From contig CM049316.1 of the NCBI GenBank assembly GCA_026874595.1, positions 18,375,839 to 18,439,838 on the forward strand: a stretch of DNA of 64,000 bases, written 5' to 3'. The number at the start of each line of letters is the position of its first letter. Within the stretch, counting starts at the first letter, position 1. Positions 41,201 to 53,196 of the stretch are shown here, piece after piece. The position numbers and the translations under genes were made by a program. Source of the DNA: Sipunculus nudus. Its lineage: Eukaryota > Annelida > Sipuncula > Golfingiida > Sipunculidae. The notes below the pieces were generated by a model. It saw only the letters and a list, made by a program, of their open reading frames with translations, had not been told where the DNA came from and did not search any database.

Positions 41201-41794
41201 GCTATCGGAACCATGAAACACATACTTATTGTTGTTTAAATGGTGTAATCCTGTGTCTTGTTGTTAGGCAATAAACAGGCAGTCAAAGAAGATGCAACGG
41301 ATCCGTTGCATCTTCCGTTGCTTTTATTGTAGAAACTCTCACTGTATGGCTATCGGACTCAATACAATATATAGCAGGGCCTTATTATATTGAGTCCCAT
41401 TAAATCTGGCTACACTTCGGGTACTGCTGGGCTGACCAGTATGCACTTTTCTGGAAACGTATGCATGGCTACGATAAAATTGCCTGAAAATAGTAAGAGG
41501 TTTTTGGAGCAGGAACAAAGTGGGAGCAAAATTCGACCTTTTATTTAATCAGTGTTAATAAGACTCGAGTATATGACCAGTTACTCCAGGCATGCCATGA
41601 AATGACATGTCAAATCAGTTCTCAGGTGGAATCCCAATGTGAATGTCATTCCTGTAATGTTCTTCTGTTAATAAAATCTTAACTCATTTACACTGATTAA
41701 GTGGTGTATACCTGAATCCGTAGGACGAGAACTTCTGACTCTCACGTAACATCGTCTTATACAACGAAAGCACCTTGCTCCTGGAGGCGGCCAT
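35211..41794 (-). CDS. LYRM4: LYRM4/ISD11, Fe-S cluster assembly factor (3 coding exons)
   Basis: Joined CDS on the minus strand: 41794-41712, 38367-38247, 35282-35211, 276 nt, 91 aa plus stop. LYRM4 (ISD11) is a small mitochondrial matrix LYR-family protein that stabilises the cysteine desulfurase NFS1 together with acyl carrier protein, in the first step of Fe-S cluster assembly. The sequence shows the start MAASRSKVLSLYKTMLRES, then NHAVRRIRETFRTNKEE, then a C-terminus beginning VIIGQMYQDQKLVIEK. All three segments align with human LYRM4 recalled from memory, and the length matches (91 aa). All splice sites are GT-AG; the introns are phase 2 (3344 bp) and phase 0 (2964 bp). The family LYR tripeptide reads L-Y-K at residues 11-13. 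The second intron carries element D. The gene is divergent from FARS2. I am confident in the identity; the UTR limits are not defined. Confidence 0.93.
35660..35712. repeat. GGCGCC-type repeat unit left of element D
   Basis: 'gtaggttgcgccacctaccacaaaatc' matches the units at 37811 and 38068, and the array resumes at 37564 after element D. Confidence 0.6.
35713..37563 (+). mobile_element. Element D (1.85 kb) in LYRM4 intron 2
   Basis: Head aacaagggACCCATGGGTC then GCTCAGCTGA; tail 'gctgaactaa'. It is shorter than B and C: it lacks their first ~650 bases and the second internal repeat, and the ACGG stretch is nearly lost. It has a poly-G tract at 36761-36773. It interrupts the GGCGCC tandem array, and the flanks rejoin to the array consensus. 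Confidence 0.65.
37564..38180. repeat. GGCGCC-type tandem array right of element D
   Basis: Units at about 37684, 37811, 37944 and 38068, spaced 124-133 bp, with 'gagatatgagtgattttatcccacgg' recurring at about 278-bp spacing. The array ends about 65 bases from LYRM4 exon 2. Confidence 0.7.
38247..38367 (-). CDS. LYRM4: LYRM4 coding exon 2
   Basis: This exon is 121 nt: one base that completes the Arg codon split by intron 1, then 40 codons ending in IIKRQ. The acceptor is cttccag|a and the donor is cag|gtaaag. It carries the NHAVRRIRETFR core of the LYR helical bundle and the conserved basic stretch at its end (K66-R67). Entry phase 2 and exit phase 0 fit the flanking exons exactly. Confidence 0.94.
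39898..40407. mobile_element. Miniature element M3 in LYRM4 intron 1
   Basis: It starts TTAA-AGGGACATAATCACC and ends 'GTAATTGGGCTCCTTTAG', an imperfect terminal inverted repeat of the same type as M1 and M2. It is about 510 bp. It contains an inverted pair, CCTTGTTATGG..GGTAAACACA and TGTTTACCATAACAAGG. It matches the copy at 44979-45470. Confidence 0.55.
40697..40802. repeat. 57-bp tandem duplication
   Basis: 'ccttgagcaagca' to 'ctggctccagtac' occurs twice, starting at 40697 and 40754, with a few substitutions. Confidence 0.75.
40862..41396. mobile_element. Long terminal inverted repeat element in LYRM4 intron 1
   Basis: The left arm 40862-40928 (gactcaatattataaggccc ... ctacaata) and right arm 41325-41396 are reverse complements with few differences; one 5-bp insertion occurs in the right arm. 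Similarity continues weakly outward (GTAGCC..GAT). It is about 535 bp and non-coding, and contains a perfect 28-bp palindrome at 41288-41315. The family is not recognised. Confidence 0.65.
41712..41794 (-). CDS. LYRM4: LYRM4 coding exon 1
   Basis: This exon holds 27 codons plus two bases of an Arg codon, reading from ATG at 41794. The ATG context is strong (A at -3, G at +4). The donor is CAG|gtatac. An upstream ATG 8 nt 5' of this start is in another frame and has a weak context. The encoded N-terminus MAASRSKVLSLYKTM identifies the gene and decides the start. Confidence 0.92.
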
Positions 41795-42100
41795 GCTGAC
41801 ATTTGTTTACCTCTATCAAAAACGATCTTCCACTTCCGGTTTTCGGATAAACTCTCCTTTGCCCTTATGTATGGAGACAATATTCCAAAAATGATCTCTT
41901 AATACTTCTGATTATATTTTCTGAGTATTCCACCCAGGAAAACTGAGCTTTTAAGACAAACGGGGCTACAATGGAAATGCACTTAACCAGGCTACCTCCA
42001 ACACACAAGAGCCTGTCCAAGGGCATTGGGGGTTTCCAGCGTGCAACACTGGCATGCCAATTAGAGACACGATAAAGGGTAAAAATATGATTATGCATTG
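41795..42100. promoter_or_regulatory. LYRM4 promoter, possibly shared with FARS2
   Basis: This segment lies immediately 5' of the LYRM4 start, on the side facing FARS2. It contains CACTTCCGGT at 41831-41840 (ACCGGAAGTG on the LYRM4 strand), a good ETS/GABP (NRF-2) site and a common driver of TATA-less promoters of mitochondrial-protein genes. No TATA box is obvious near it. In human the LYRM4 and FARS2 genes start close together in opposite directions. Here the first FARS2 coding exon is 4.1 kb away, but its upstream acceptor-like sequence suggests a non-coding first exon that could begin in this interval. That exon was not located. Confidence 0.5.
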
Positions 42101-43267
42101 TATCTTAAAAGAGTAACGAAATTTTTAAACTGGAATCATTGGATGTGTCGTGTCATTGATATTATTATTCAATCAGGGGCTGTAGTAATATTTTGAGCGA
42201 TAATAGGGGTTTTGTGTTTATTGTAATGAGAAATATGACATAACTTATGATACAGTTTAGAAAATATTTATTTTTTAGGAAACTCAAAATGAATGGTGCT
42301 GTTGAAATACAAATATTAAAATAAACTGTATTTTTTTGGTATTCCGTCATCCAAATTTGTGTTCAACTGGAACACAGAACTGAGTGTTAACAGTACAATT
42401 GCCTTGTATTGGAGCAATTGGGACACACCAACTCCAAAAAATGAAAAATTTTTTTTTATTTTCCATTTTTTTTAACATTAATAAAATGATTTATTTTCAT
42501 TTTTCTCACATTTGTTTATATCATTCACCATCTGTTTTGTCCACTTGCATCTGTTATCTTTTTACTAGATATATCAACATGGTCTAAAACACTAATATCC
42601 TTGTTGGCAGTGCTGCCAGGTCTTTAATTGGTTCACTGCCAGGTCCTTAATTGGTTTATATAGCCAACTTACTCACTAAAGGGATTAATTGGTGTGGCCA
42701 GCAAAGTGCCCAGGGGCTGACCAATTAATTAATGGGGCATTAATTGCTATACCCCGGTACACTCATATATAGTGTCCTAGATGGCAGTGTTCTGGTCGGC
42801 AGGTAATGAATTATTTTTAACTTTATGACAAAAATGATGTGGTTTGTTTAGGGGCATTAAAATAATCCAAGTTTTTTATAATGATTTAAGCATCAGAGCA
42901 ATTAATTCCTAATAATATGTTCACTTTGATTTTACCTGTTACTAAGATTTTAACTTCCACATGTGACATGTTCCTCTGCCTTGATATGAGCCTGGTACCT
43001 TCAATTTTTGTAGTCCAATATCTTTTCTACATCCTTTCAACTACCTAGAAAGAAACAAAGCAGGACTTGACATTATTTTACAAAGTATATTAATACATCC
43101 CAAATCAGACAGGTAAATTTAACATCTAGCTTTTACTTTTCATACATGTATTTTTACCTGCCCTACAAAAATCAGTGATGAAGCCATTAACCAATTGTGT
43201 CCCACCTGATTGTGTCCCACCTGATTGTATCCCACAAGAATGTGTTGTGCTGCATTTTAGACAATAA

Positions 43268-44387
43268 ATTTTATCAGCTGAGCTATATTGATTGGTCATT
43301 GTCTTTCTGTCTGTCAGTTAGACTTGCAAGTTTTGACACAGTTGAATCTACAAATCTGATTTTTTGCATATATATAATTAGATGTCCCTTAGCACCTATC
43401 AAACCCAAAATAAGGCCACTGCGACTTCTTCAAAGTTTCTTTGGGAAATTAAGCAAAAACCTAGTTTTCATAAAAGAACTGTTGTAACACTTCAGGACTG
43501 CCTACTTTCAAACCATTTGTGTTATTTTGTTCATATTTTGGTGTGTATGGTCCTCAATCTGTTTCCTATGGACATGTCAGAAATTAGGTCAATATTGCAT
43601 AAGTTATAGAAGTTACGTACCTGAACATAATGTACTTTGTCAAAACATCAGGAAATATATTTACGCACCTTTCATGGTGATGGATAAAGCTAGAGTTGTT
43701 TTTAAGCATATAACTATATAATTTAGATTTAATTGTATATCAGATAAGATTTTTGTTAATTGGTTAACATTTCATTTGTATCTTTTAATGTTGGTTAGAC
43801 CTTGTTATAAATAACTCTGGTACACTCAATCAGGTATATTTGGCAAACTTTAACAGGATTTAATGTTAAGCTCACATGGCCATATATTGAACTATTGAGA
43901 AATTAATAACATTTACACATTTTTTTAGATGTATCCTTTCATATAACACTTAGGCCCATACTATTTTCCCTATTGCATCATTAAATGATTTCAGGCAACA
44001 ATTTTTCATATATTACAGTGTGCAGATGCAATGTATACCTAACTGGCTTATTTTAACATGCTAATCAAATTTAGTTTATGCTCAGTTGAAGTTGGAAAAT
44101 TTTAATTTTTGACAGTATTTAATTTTTAGTTAATAAATTAAATGTGTATTATCATACTTGAGCTCATGTCCATTATTCTGTAACTAACAGGGTTTCTAAA
44201 GTTCCAAGTGGATATATTTACATGTTTATTACAGTCACTTAGTTGAAGTACTTAAACTTTTACAAATTTATATGTGATCATGAGAGTGTAGTCCATAATA
44301 GTTCACAGTCAACACAACCACTAGGATTTTATACATATTATCTCAGAATTCATTTCAGCTGAGTGCCATGACCCTCATGTTCCTTGT
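43268..44387 (-). mobile_element. Decayed element of the A-G family (E2)
   Basis: On the minus strand the head reads acaaggaacatgagggtcat then ggcACTCAGCTGA. The other end (near 43275) retains cagctgagctata and tggtcattgtc. The interior 'gatgtccc.tag..ctaccaaa' resembles the tail half of the others. It is much more diverged than B or C, hence an old copy. It lies in the interval between LYRM4 and FARS2. Confidence 0.5.
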
Positions 44388-44822
44388 TAGCATACCGGTA
44401 GCTTTCAGGAATGCATGGTAAGGGTCTATGATGCTCATATTTTCCTACAGAAACGAGGTTCTGAGGGTGTTGAGTGTTTATCAGACTCATAAATTATATC
44501 TAAATGTAGGATCTAAAGTATAAATGTGAAAGCTGGGTTTTGTGTCCATGACTGACCACTGCAGACTAAAACCAACTGTGCAAACATTGTGGGAGCAACT
44601 GAGAGCTGACCCTTATGTTTCATATAATCAAAAAAATATTATGATGACAATAAATTGATATATTCAGTTATATAATGATCCATTAATGATGTTAAATACT
44701 TTAAGAAATTATTCTAGTTTACATTAATTACACATCAAAATTTGACATAGATCCACTCCCCCTGGGGTGCACTTAAATCCCATTTGACCCTCCAAAATTT
44801 TGACCTATGCATCCCGGACTCT

Positions 44823-44868
44823 TTATTAATACAGGGCTTTCTTCTTATTAAAAGCCCTGTATTAATAA
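44823..44868. repeat. Perfect 18-bp inverted repeat, 10-nt loop
   Basis: TTATTAATACAGGGCTTT (44823-44840) pairs perfectly with 44851-44868, leaving a 10-base loop. It lies upstream of FARS2 coding exon 1; no RNA family was recognised. Confidence 0.85.
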
Positions 44869-44978
44869 TATTTTTCTCATGTATTTGTACAGGTTATAAA
44901 CAGGTTATTTAAAATAAAGAGGTATTGTCGATATTATTTCATTTCTCCAAGAAAAAAAAATTGCTAACTGACGATCAG

Positions 44979-45470
44979 TAAAAGGGACATAATGAGGAGC
45001 AATATTATGCCTATTCTTTCACACTATCAGTTCAGCTTTAATCAAAAGTTTCCCAGCAAAACCACCCCAGCACACAGTCTCAGTACCTCTTATATGGCTG
45101 TTTAACTCCTTGTTATAGGTCTGTGTGTGGTAAACACAGTCCATGTGTGCTGTTTACCATAACAAGGCCAAATGACCAGAGGTCCAGTTGTGAGCCTTAA
45201 CAAGCGGTGTTTCAGCCAACGGGAACATGTATTACATATTTTGGGTTAAGTCGGGGCATCTCCTGATTGATGTGTTGTGGCTGGGCGATGCACGGGCTGT
45301 GTTTATGTTGACACCTTTGATCGTGCCTGGTCCACTGTTTTTAACACTTATTTACAGGAGTAAGCAAATGATTTGAGGACAATATTTTTGCTGGTACAAA
45401 TTTATGTTAAAGAGAAGTGTCTGTTTTTTGTGTTAATTCAACATGCTTTATAGGTGATTCAGGCCTTTGG
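44979..45470. mobile_element. Miniature element M4 upstream of FARS2 exon 1
   Basis: About 490 bp similar to 39898-40407 over its length: 'aaagggacataat', 'gcaatattatgcctattc', the CCTTGTTAT..ATAACAAGG inverted pair and 'ttaattcaacatgctt'. Its ends have decayed more than those of M3. Confidence 0.55.
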
Positions 45471-45914
45471 GAAAAGGTTTATTTAGTACTACCTATCATT
45501 CAGGAAAGTAGGAACTGACTTTTGGTTGCCCTACCAAAATTTCCTGGAACTTTTACCATCCCCAGTTTATGTTGGGCCATGCTAAGCACACCAATGTCCC
45601 ATCTTCCAATTTTAAATTTCAATAATAATCAGTCAATCAGTACTTTGTTTTTGTCACTGGTTTTTGCAGAGTATATTTTCATTGTCACCAGGGTGAAAAA
45701 TATTCCAAAAGCTTATAGATGGCTAGAACTGAATTGATAGTGGTTTATAGTAAGAGCATATTTTAAACATAAGAATATATTGCATATTGTTATAACTGGT
45801 TCTTATGTTTATTTGAGACTTTGTCAAATTTTTAACATGATTGCAGACTGATCTTTATTAATGTCATTGCATTTACATAATAATTTTGCTTGTTTCTTTT
45901 GAAGGTTATAAAGA

Positions 45915-46514
45915 ATGTGCACAATGGTGACAAGCATTTCACCCAGCATGTTCAAGCGTCTGCTTAGGACTGCAAAAATTTTCGAACACACAACAGGCTT
46001 TAGACACAGGGCATTCAGTGTATCAACATCAGTGAGCCAGAAATCACAGACTGTTTCAATTCTGGGAGAAACATACATAGCAGATGAATGGACAAACATT
46101 ACCCCAAGAGTATTAACTAAACTCGGCAAAAACTTACACAACAAACAGTACCACCCGATCAACCTAGTGAGACAACGGATACAGAATTATTTTTACAAGA
46201 ACTTTGTGAACCGTTTGGGAAACCCTGAATTCGCAGTATTTGACAATATTAGCCCTGTGGTGTCAGTTTACCAAAATTTTGATAGCTTGCTGGTTCCCGA
46301 GGACCACATTAGTAGGTCAAAGTCAGATACATATTATGTCAACAGAGGGCGCTTGTTACGTTGTCACACTTCTGCCCACCAGGAGGAGCTGGTTAAGATG
46401 GGATTTGATGCATTCCTTGTGGTTGGCGATGTTTACCGCAGAGATGAGATCGACAGGAGTCATTATCCAGTGTTCCACCAGATGGAAGGAGTTCGTCTGT
46501 TTTCAGAACATGAA
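45915..46514 (+). CDS. FARS2: FARS2 coding exon 1
   Basis: Two hundred codons covering the targeting peptide and the N-terminal half of the catalytic domain. The exon ends ...SEHE at a phase-0 donor gaa|gtaggt. The alternative donor 4 nt downstream (gtag|gtaatt) would put exon 2 out of frame. Just 5' of the ATG, a pyrimidine-rich run ending in AG at 45903-45904 (cttttgaag|gtt) looks like a 3' splice site, so the exon probably starts near 45905 and is preceded by an unlocated 5'UTR exon. Confidence 0.95.
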
Positions 46515-49500
46515 GTAGGTAATTTTTAAGTTGATTTTCTAGTCATCTGTACATTACTGTGGCTGAATGTTTTGTTAAATGATGACCAATGGTAAAATGT
46601 TGATAAGTGACCAGAAAGACAATTCATCATTTCATTCAATATTCTCAAAAGGTTGATTATCCCTCGTAACAAAGTTGCAGGAGGGGATATATTAACACCT
46701 CCCATCCTGCAACTGTCTGTCCGTCCCTCCGGAATCACCTTCTGGACTGAATTTTAGCTCAGCTGACTATAAGTCATCTGAGCTATAGTCGTGGTCCATT
46801 GTCCGTCGTCCGTCTGTCTGTCGTGCCGTCTGTCCGTCCGTAAGACTGGCACGTTTCGACACCATTGGACCTACGAATCTGAAATTCGCCATACAGTTAG
46901 ATGTCCCCAAAATCTCCTACCATGCCGAAAAATGGGTCAATAGGACTTCGTTCCTTGAGATATTAAGGAAAAACCTCAATTTTTTATTAGAAATCTATTT
47001 TCACACTTCAGGACTGCCTAATATCAAAACCACTTGTCTGGTTTTCTTCATATTTACCATAAATAATGCTCTATATAATTCCTATGTACATGCCAGAAAT
47101 TAAGTCAGTATTATTTAATTTAAAAAAAAGTTATGGGCCCAAACATAATGGACTTTGTAAAAAAATCAGGAAAGATATTTGGTTACTTAAGATCAAAAGT
47201 GTTAAAGGTAGGGACTTTTTTTCAGTAATACAACTTTAATTGATCAAAATTTAATTGTATATAAAAAATTAGATCAAAATCTGTTAAATTTTTTTAAATA
47301 TTGGCAAAAATGTAAAATTGGTACCTTAAATTTTGTCAAAGTTTGACCATGGCATGTTTTTTTCCTGTAAGTACTGTGGATTTAATTTTCACAGCATATT
47401 TTTGGAGGCATTTTGTCTGGTAACACAAAAAATTTGAAACCAGTTGACCAAAAACTGTTGATTTTATTCAAGTTTTCAAGCACCATGTCACATCAAGTTT
47501 ACATCAAGCTAGTGTTATGCAGTTTGCTAGAGCTCAGCTCCCCAGCTTCAGCTCTAAGTTCCTTAAATTTAGCATACAGTTAGATGTCTCCAAAATCCCC
47601 TACCATGCCAAGAATTTGATCACTAGGACTTAATTCCTTCATAATATTAATGAAAAACTTCATTTTTCCATTAAAAACCCATTGTTCCACTGTAAGACTG
47701 CCTAATATCAAAACCACTGATCTGACTTTGATCATATATAACATACATATTTTTCTATACATTCGCTATGCACAGATACTTTCAAAATGTATTAATGAAT
47801 GCATTCATAAATATCTTCTATAATATTATTTCAATAATCATTTCAGTTATATTTTAAAATCATATGATTTTCTTATTTTTTTTTAATAAAAATTATATTG
47901 GCACAATATTTGTTATTTAATTTTAATAAATAGATAAACTCTTTTATTATATGTGCTGCTTATAAGTTATATGGCCAAGTCAAAATCTGTGTGACAATAG
48001 CACTCCATTTGTTAATAAAATAAATGATATAAATCCTCTTCCCTGTCTCCAAAGATACTATCAAAATCATACATAAGCTAAACACCAACAACTCATAATA
48101 AAGCTTATATTTATTACCACACAAAACAAGCATGTGCCTCTTTCCCAAATCATATTTTTTATCATATATAACAGCTGAGCGCCGTGACCCCTGGGTCCCT
48201 TGTTTAGCAAAACTATTCGACAAACTATATCTTTCACATATGGCTCACATACCCACAGATGAACACCCTGTTGATTTTTAGGTCACAGGGTCAAATGTCA
48301 AGGCCGTGGGACCCACTTCTTGAAAAAGCTTATGGACCCATTTAAGCCAAACCATTTGAACAAAACCTTTAGTCTTTCTCATATGGCTTACCCACCCATA
48401 GGTTAAATCCCTTTTGTTTTTGTGGAAACAAATGAGTTAATATGTTAATATGAGTGCATCACATGTAAAATATAATATGAAAAATTCATCTTATTTATAA
48501 AATTTGATAATCTACTGGAAAGCTTATTTCATTAAGTGCTTTTGATTAGGATTGTAATAGCTTTCATTGGCTGGATTTTAACTTATTTGTGTATTTACAG
48601 ATATTCAGCAAAGTGAATGATCCAACTGATCTAACAATATTTGAGGCCGGCCAGCGAAGGGATGACAAACAAGAATGTCACACGTTAGAAGCTGCTAAAC
48701 TTGTAGAACACGACCTGAAGGCAGCCCTCGTTAAAATGACTCAGGTCATCTTTGGTTCAGGTAGGCAGTGTCCTCTGCTCAAGTCAGCGGGATTATTTGA
48801 ATTAAGAATTATTTGTATGATTTAGTTTTAAGGATGGCAGCTTTAAGGATGAAGAAAATGTGTAAAGGTATGAAAATACTCTGAGTGGATTTTCACTTTG
48901 TGATTTGCAAGGGTTTAATTTTTGTTATCACATAGGATACTGTACAAAAACTTATATACAGTGTACATGTTACTATGATAATTGAATAATTAATAAGTAC
49001 AAAATCTTATAAGATGAGAACTGAACAATTCTTGTTCGTTATTGGTACTCTATGGAATATAATATAAAAGATCAGATTTATTAATAATTTCAGTCTCTAC
49101 TTTACAGGTACAAACATAAAAGATCTCTTGTTATCTAATATATCAACCTTTTATTTTCAACTTTGTGTACCAGATATTTTTATCACCTGCAGATGTCGAG
49201 TACCGATGGGTGGACTGTTACTTCCCATTCACACATCCTTCGTGGGAGCTGGAGATCATGTACGAGGGGGAGTGGCTGGAGGTACTCGGCTGTGGTGTGA
49301 TTGAGCAGCGACTGCTCAATAACGGTGAGTACTCCTGTGGATCAGTGATAATACAATGATCACACAGTCTTAAATGTTTTAGCAATTTAAAGGTAAGAGT
49401 ATAAGTACTCATATTACTGTTGCGGGATTTACAACGACACCTGTGACTGTTGTGATAAGGCTTTATTGTATTCACAACTCCATTTTGATGAGAGGCTCTC

Positions 49501-52500
49501 AATACAGTTGAACCAATTACAGCCCACAAGGTGGCTGGCACCTGTACAAAAACACAAAAATAGCTGCATCAACTTTGTTCTAGTTCACATGAGACACATG
49601 TGAATATCTTATCAAGTGAGGCTTACTACAATAAAAAAAAAACTAATACACATAATGAACTCACTGGTTCATGAATAACCCATGTTTACGGTGTTACTCG
49701 TTACATCTACCACAGTATCGGCATAAGAGATGATCAATGGTTACACTACTTCCAGACAGTCTCTAAGTATGAGCCTCAAGGCATAGCCATTCCAAAGTAA
49801 AACCTAATGACCTCAATGACTACATTCTCATAAAAGAAAAGGTCTATCAATATAACACTTACTAACATGCATTATGCTATAAAATGTATAAAATGCTATA
49901 AAAGGTGGTTTACCCAACATATCAAAACAGACAGCTCATGGAACGTGTTACAAAAAAAATATCATTTAATGGAATAAACAATATGCTCAAAGCATCACAG
50001 AGTCATGACGGAAATATCTTATTAATGATCTATTTTCATGACATAAATGTCCTAATGAACAGTAATATTAAAAGTAATGTTGGCTTACCATGTCTCAGTG
50101 TCATTAAACTAGTTGTAATTCATGATATGTGAAGTTGTGTATCAAACAGATGGGCTCGACATGTGTAATACTATTATACTACTGAGACTGGCAGATGGTC
50201 ACTATACACGTATTATCAATGCCATGGTAATAGCAGTTAAAGGAGTTAAACAATTTAGGCTTAATAGACACTTGTACTCCTTATAAAATGAGCAACAAAT
50301 ACAATATAATGCTGTTAAGTCCGTATTAATTGTGCAGTGATTTACACAAGGGTGTACATGCTGTTGCAGACTGATTTACAAAAATAAATTAATTGAAAAA
50401 GCCCACACTGTGATACTGTTATTGTCTTGTAGCAAACCCTAACACAATCACAAAATGTTTCTTCCACAACATTTCTCATAAGTATTTTCATAAATGAACT
50501 TACCACCTATTCACATGTTTGTGCTTGAATAAGATCTATTTCAAAGCCAGTTTAACTCAATCATAATACAGTTAACTACAGGCCCAACAAGCAATGACAA
50601 ATTTCCTCATAATTTTGTAAACACAGCATCCACGACATGCACAACATCTACCCCTGTAGATGGCATCCCATGTCATCAGCCTCCACACAACTCTGACTTT
50701 TAGAGCACTTCGTAATGAGACGGTCCCTGCGTACAATTTACACAATATTGAGTACAGACTGCTAGTTCTAATAACAAACTATGAAACCAATACCTGTAAT
50801 ACATCTGTAGGCAACTATAAATATCATTCATAACCTGTCAGGTGTCTGTCACATCGGCCACCGTTGGAAACACTCTCCCGCATATAGCAGTGACTAGTAC
50901 AAGTAAAAGTGACAGCCGGCAATCAAGCCGTCTTGTCACATTACTTTATTTTTGGTGTATTTGAGCAGCTTTGGAATATATCTACAATACACACTAAAGG
51001 TTTATACTATGAGTATAGATATGATATATATGGCACAACATGGTAGTAAGTGTGCCCCTTAATATATTGTTTTCCTAATTATTCACTTAAGATAAGTTTA
51101 TTAACTGTGATGTTTGCCCAATTTCCCTCAACAAAACTGCCCAAGACCTATGATAAGCTTAAAGGGGCCCAATCAGCTATCTGACCTTTATAAACTTAAA
51201 GTAATCCTGTAGAGCTTTTAAAATAATAGGCCAGAAAACGTAGATATTATCGCACGCAGGCTGCTTGTTTTGTTTATAATATGTGGGGGCCCGCAAAATT
51301 ATAAAAAAAAAAGGGACCCATGGGTCACGGCGCTCAGCTGATCATGATTGGACTATAAATGTTTCTCCACTGTGATACTATATCGAGTCGAAAAAGCTTA
51401 TGAATAGAATGGACATGTTGGGCTATTATAAAGGAATGTAATGTAATATGTGAGTAAATGATAAATGAAATTACCTGACTTATGGATTAATAGAGTAAAA
51501 TATAGTGGTTTATTTTTAGCTCAGCTGACTATAAGTCATCTGAGCTATAGTCGTGGTCCTTTGTCCGTCGTCCGTCCGGCCATCCGTCCGTTAACAGGGC
51601 ACGTTTTAAAACCGTTGGACCTACGAATCCAAAATTCTGCATACCAATAGATGTCCCCAAAATCTCCTACCATACCAAAAATTGGGTCATTAGGACTTTG
51701 TTCCTTTGAGATATTAAGGAAAAACCTCTGTTTTCCATAAAAAAGCCATTGTTACACTTCAAAGCTGTCTAATATCAAAACCACTGATCTGTTTTTGATC
51801 ATATTTAGTATTCATATTTTTCCATGCATTTTCTGTGCACATACCAAAAATTAGGTTTGTATTGGGTATTATTTTGAAGTTATGGGCCCAAATATAATGC
51901 AGTTTCTTAAAAATCAGGAAATATGTTTGCTCACTTAACATGAGAATTGCTGAGGCTGGAGACTTTTTTTCAGGAATATAACTTTATTTAATCAAGATTC
52001 AATTGTTAACCCAAAATTAGATCTGAATTTTGCAAATTTTTCAAGTTATTAGCATAAATAAAAAATCAGTACCTTAAATTTTGTCCAACTTTGGCAATGG
52101 CACATTTTTTCCCTGTAAGCACTGTTGATTTAATTTTCACAGCATATATACATAAGGATTTAATCTTTTAAAATCTGAAATTTCAAAGGAATTGTTTGAA
52201 AAGAGTAGCTTTTATTCAAGTTTTCATACACCATGTCAAGTGTTGTTTACATCTGGCCCACCTAGTAATACAGTCTTCACTTGCATTATGTAACCCACCC
52301 CAGGCAGCTTGCCTTGGCTTTGCTTTGCCACTACTAGCAGGCTTCCTCTCTGCTTTGCACTCCCCCCCCCCCCCCCAGCTGGTGCATAAACTAGATGAAT
52401 GTTATAATGTTCTGTATTTTATTTTATTTTTGGCTATGCTACATTTTAGATTTTGTATTGTACCACCAGGGTTACAATGATTAAAGTGCACATTTAATTG

Positions 52501-53038
52501 TGTCCACAAATTGATGTATTGCTATGAAAGTGTGGATGTTCATCAGAGTGCTCATGGTTGTATCAGTTGTTACATGATACTGGCTAAATAATCAAAATTT
52601 ATATTGCTGATCCTTTATTTCAGTTCATAAAATTAAACATTCCCAACTCCAATTTGCTCCTGGTATAATATATTGGGTGTTATGATCCTTGGATTAATTT
52701 TAACACATGTATTAGTTTCATAGTTGAGAATACTTTTCTTTTTTCCTGATACCATTTAAAAAAATAAAAATATTTAAATTTTTCCTGTTAGTGCTGTGGA
52801 TTTAATTTTCACAGCATGTACAAATTAGCATTTCATCTGTTAAAATCTGAAATTTGAAACTAATTGATCAAAAACTGTAGATTTTATTCAAGTTTCCAGG
52901 TACCAAGTCTTCATTGTTTACATCAGGTCAGTATAAATGCAGTGTACTGGGCAGTTACATAACACCTTCAGGTCTGACCTACTGCCACTGTGAGTGTCTG
53001 GGTCAGGCTGGGTCAGGCAGTAATTACCAGAGAGCCTC

Positions 53039-53073
<35 letters not shown>

Positions 53074-53081
53074 GGCAGTCC

Positions 53082-53125
<44 letters not shown>

Positions 53126-53139
53126 CTTTCTCTCTTTCT

Positions 53140-53196
<57 letters not shown>

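Noticed and set aside
41668-41880. 70-codon minus-strand frame over LYRM4 exon 1
   Set aside because: It is the wrong frame; the +1 frame from the ATG at 41794 encodes the recognisable LYRM4 N-terminus and splices correctly.
46240-46518. 92-codon plus-strand frame inside FARS2 exon 1
   Set aside because: Alternative-frame shadow of the FARS2 coding exon.
46515-46527. Alternative FARS2 exon 1 donor, gtag|gtaatt
   Set aside because: It adds 4 nt and breaks the frame into exon 2; the upstream gaa|gtaggt donor keeps phase 0.
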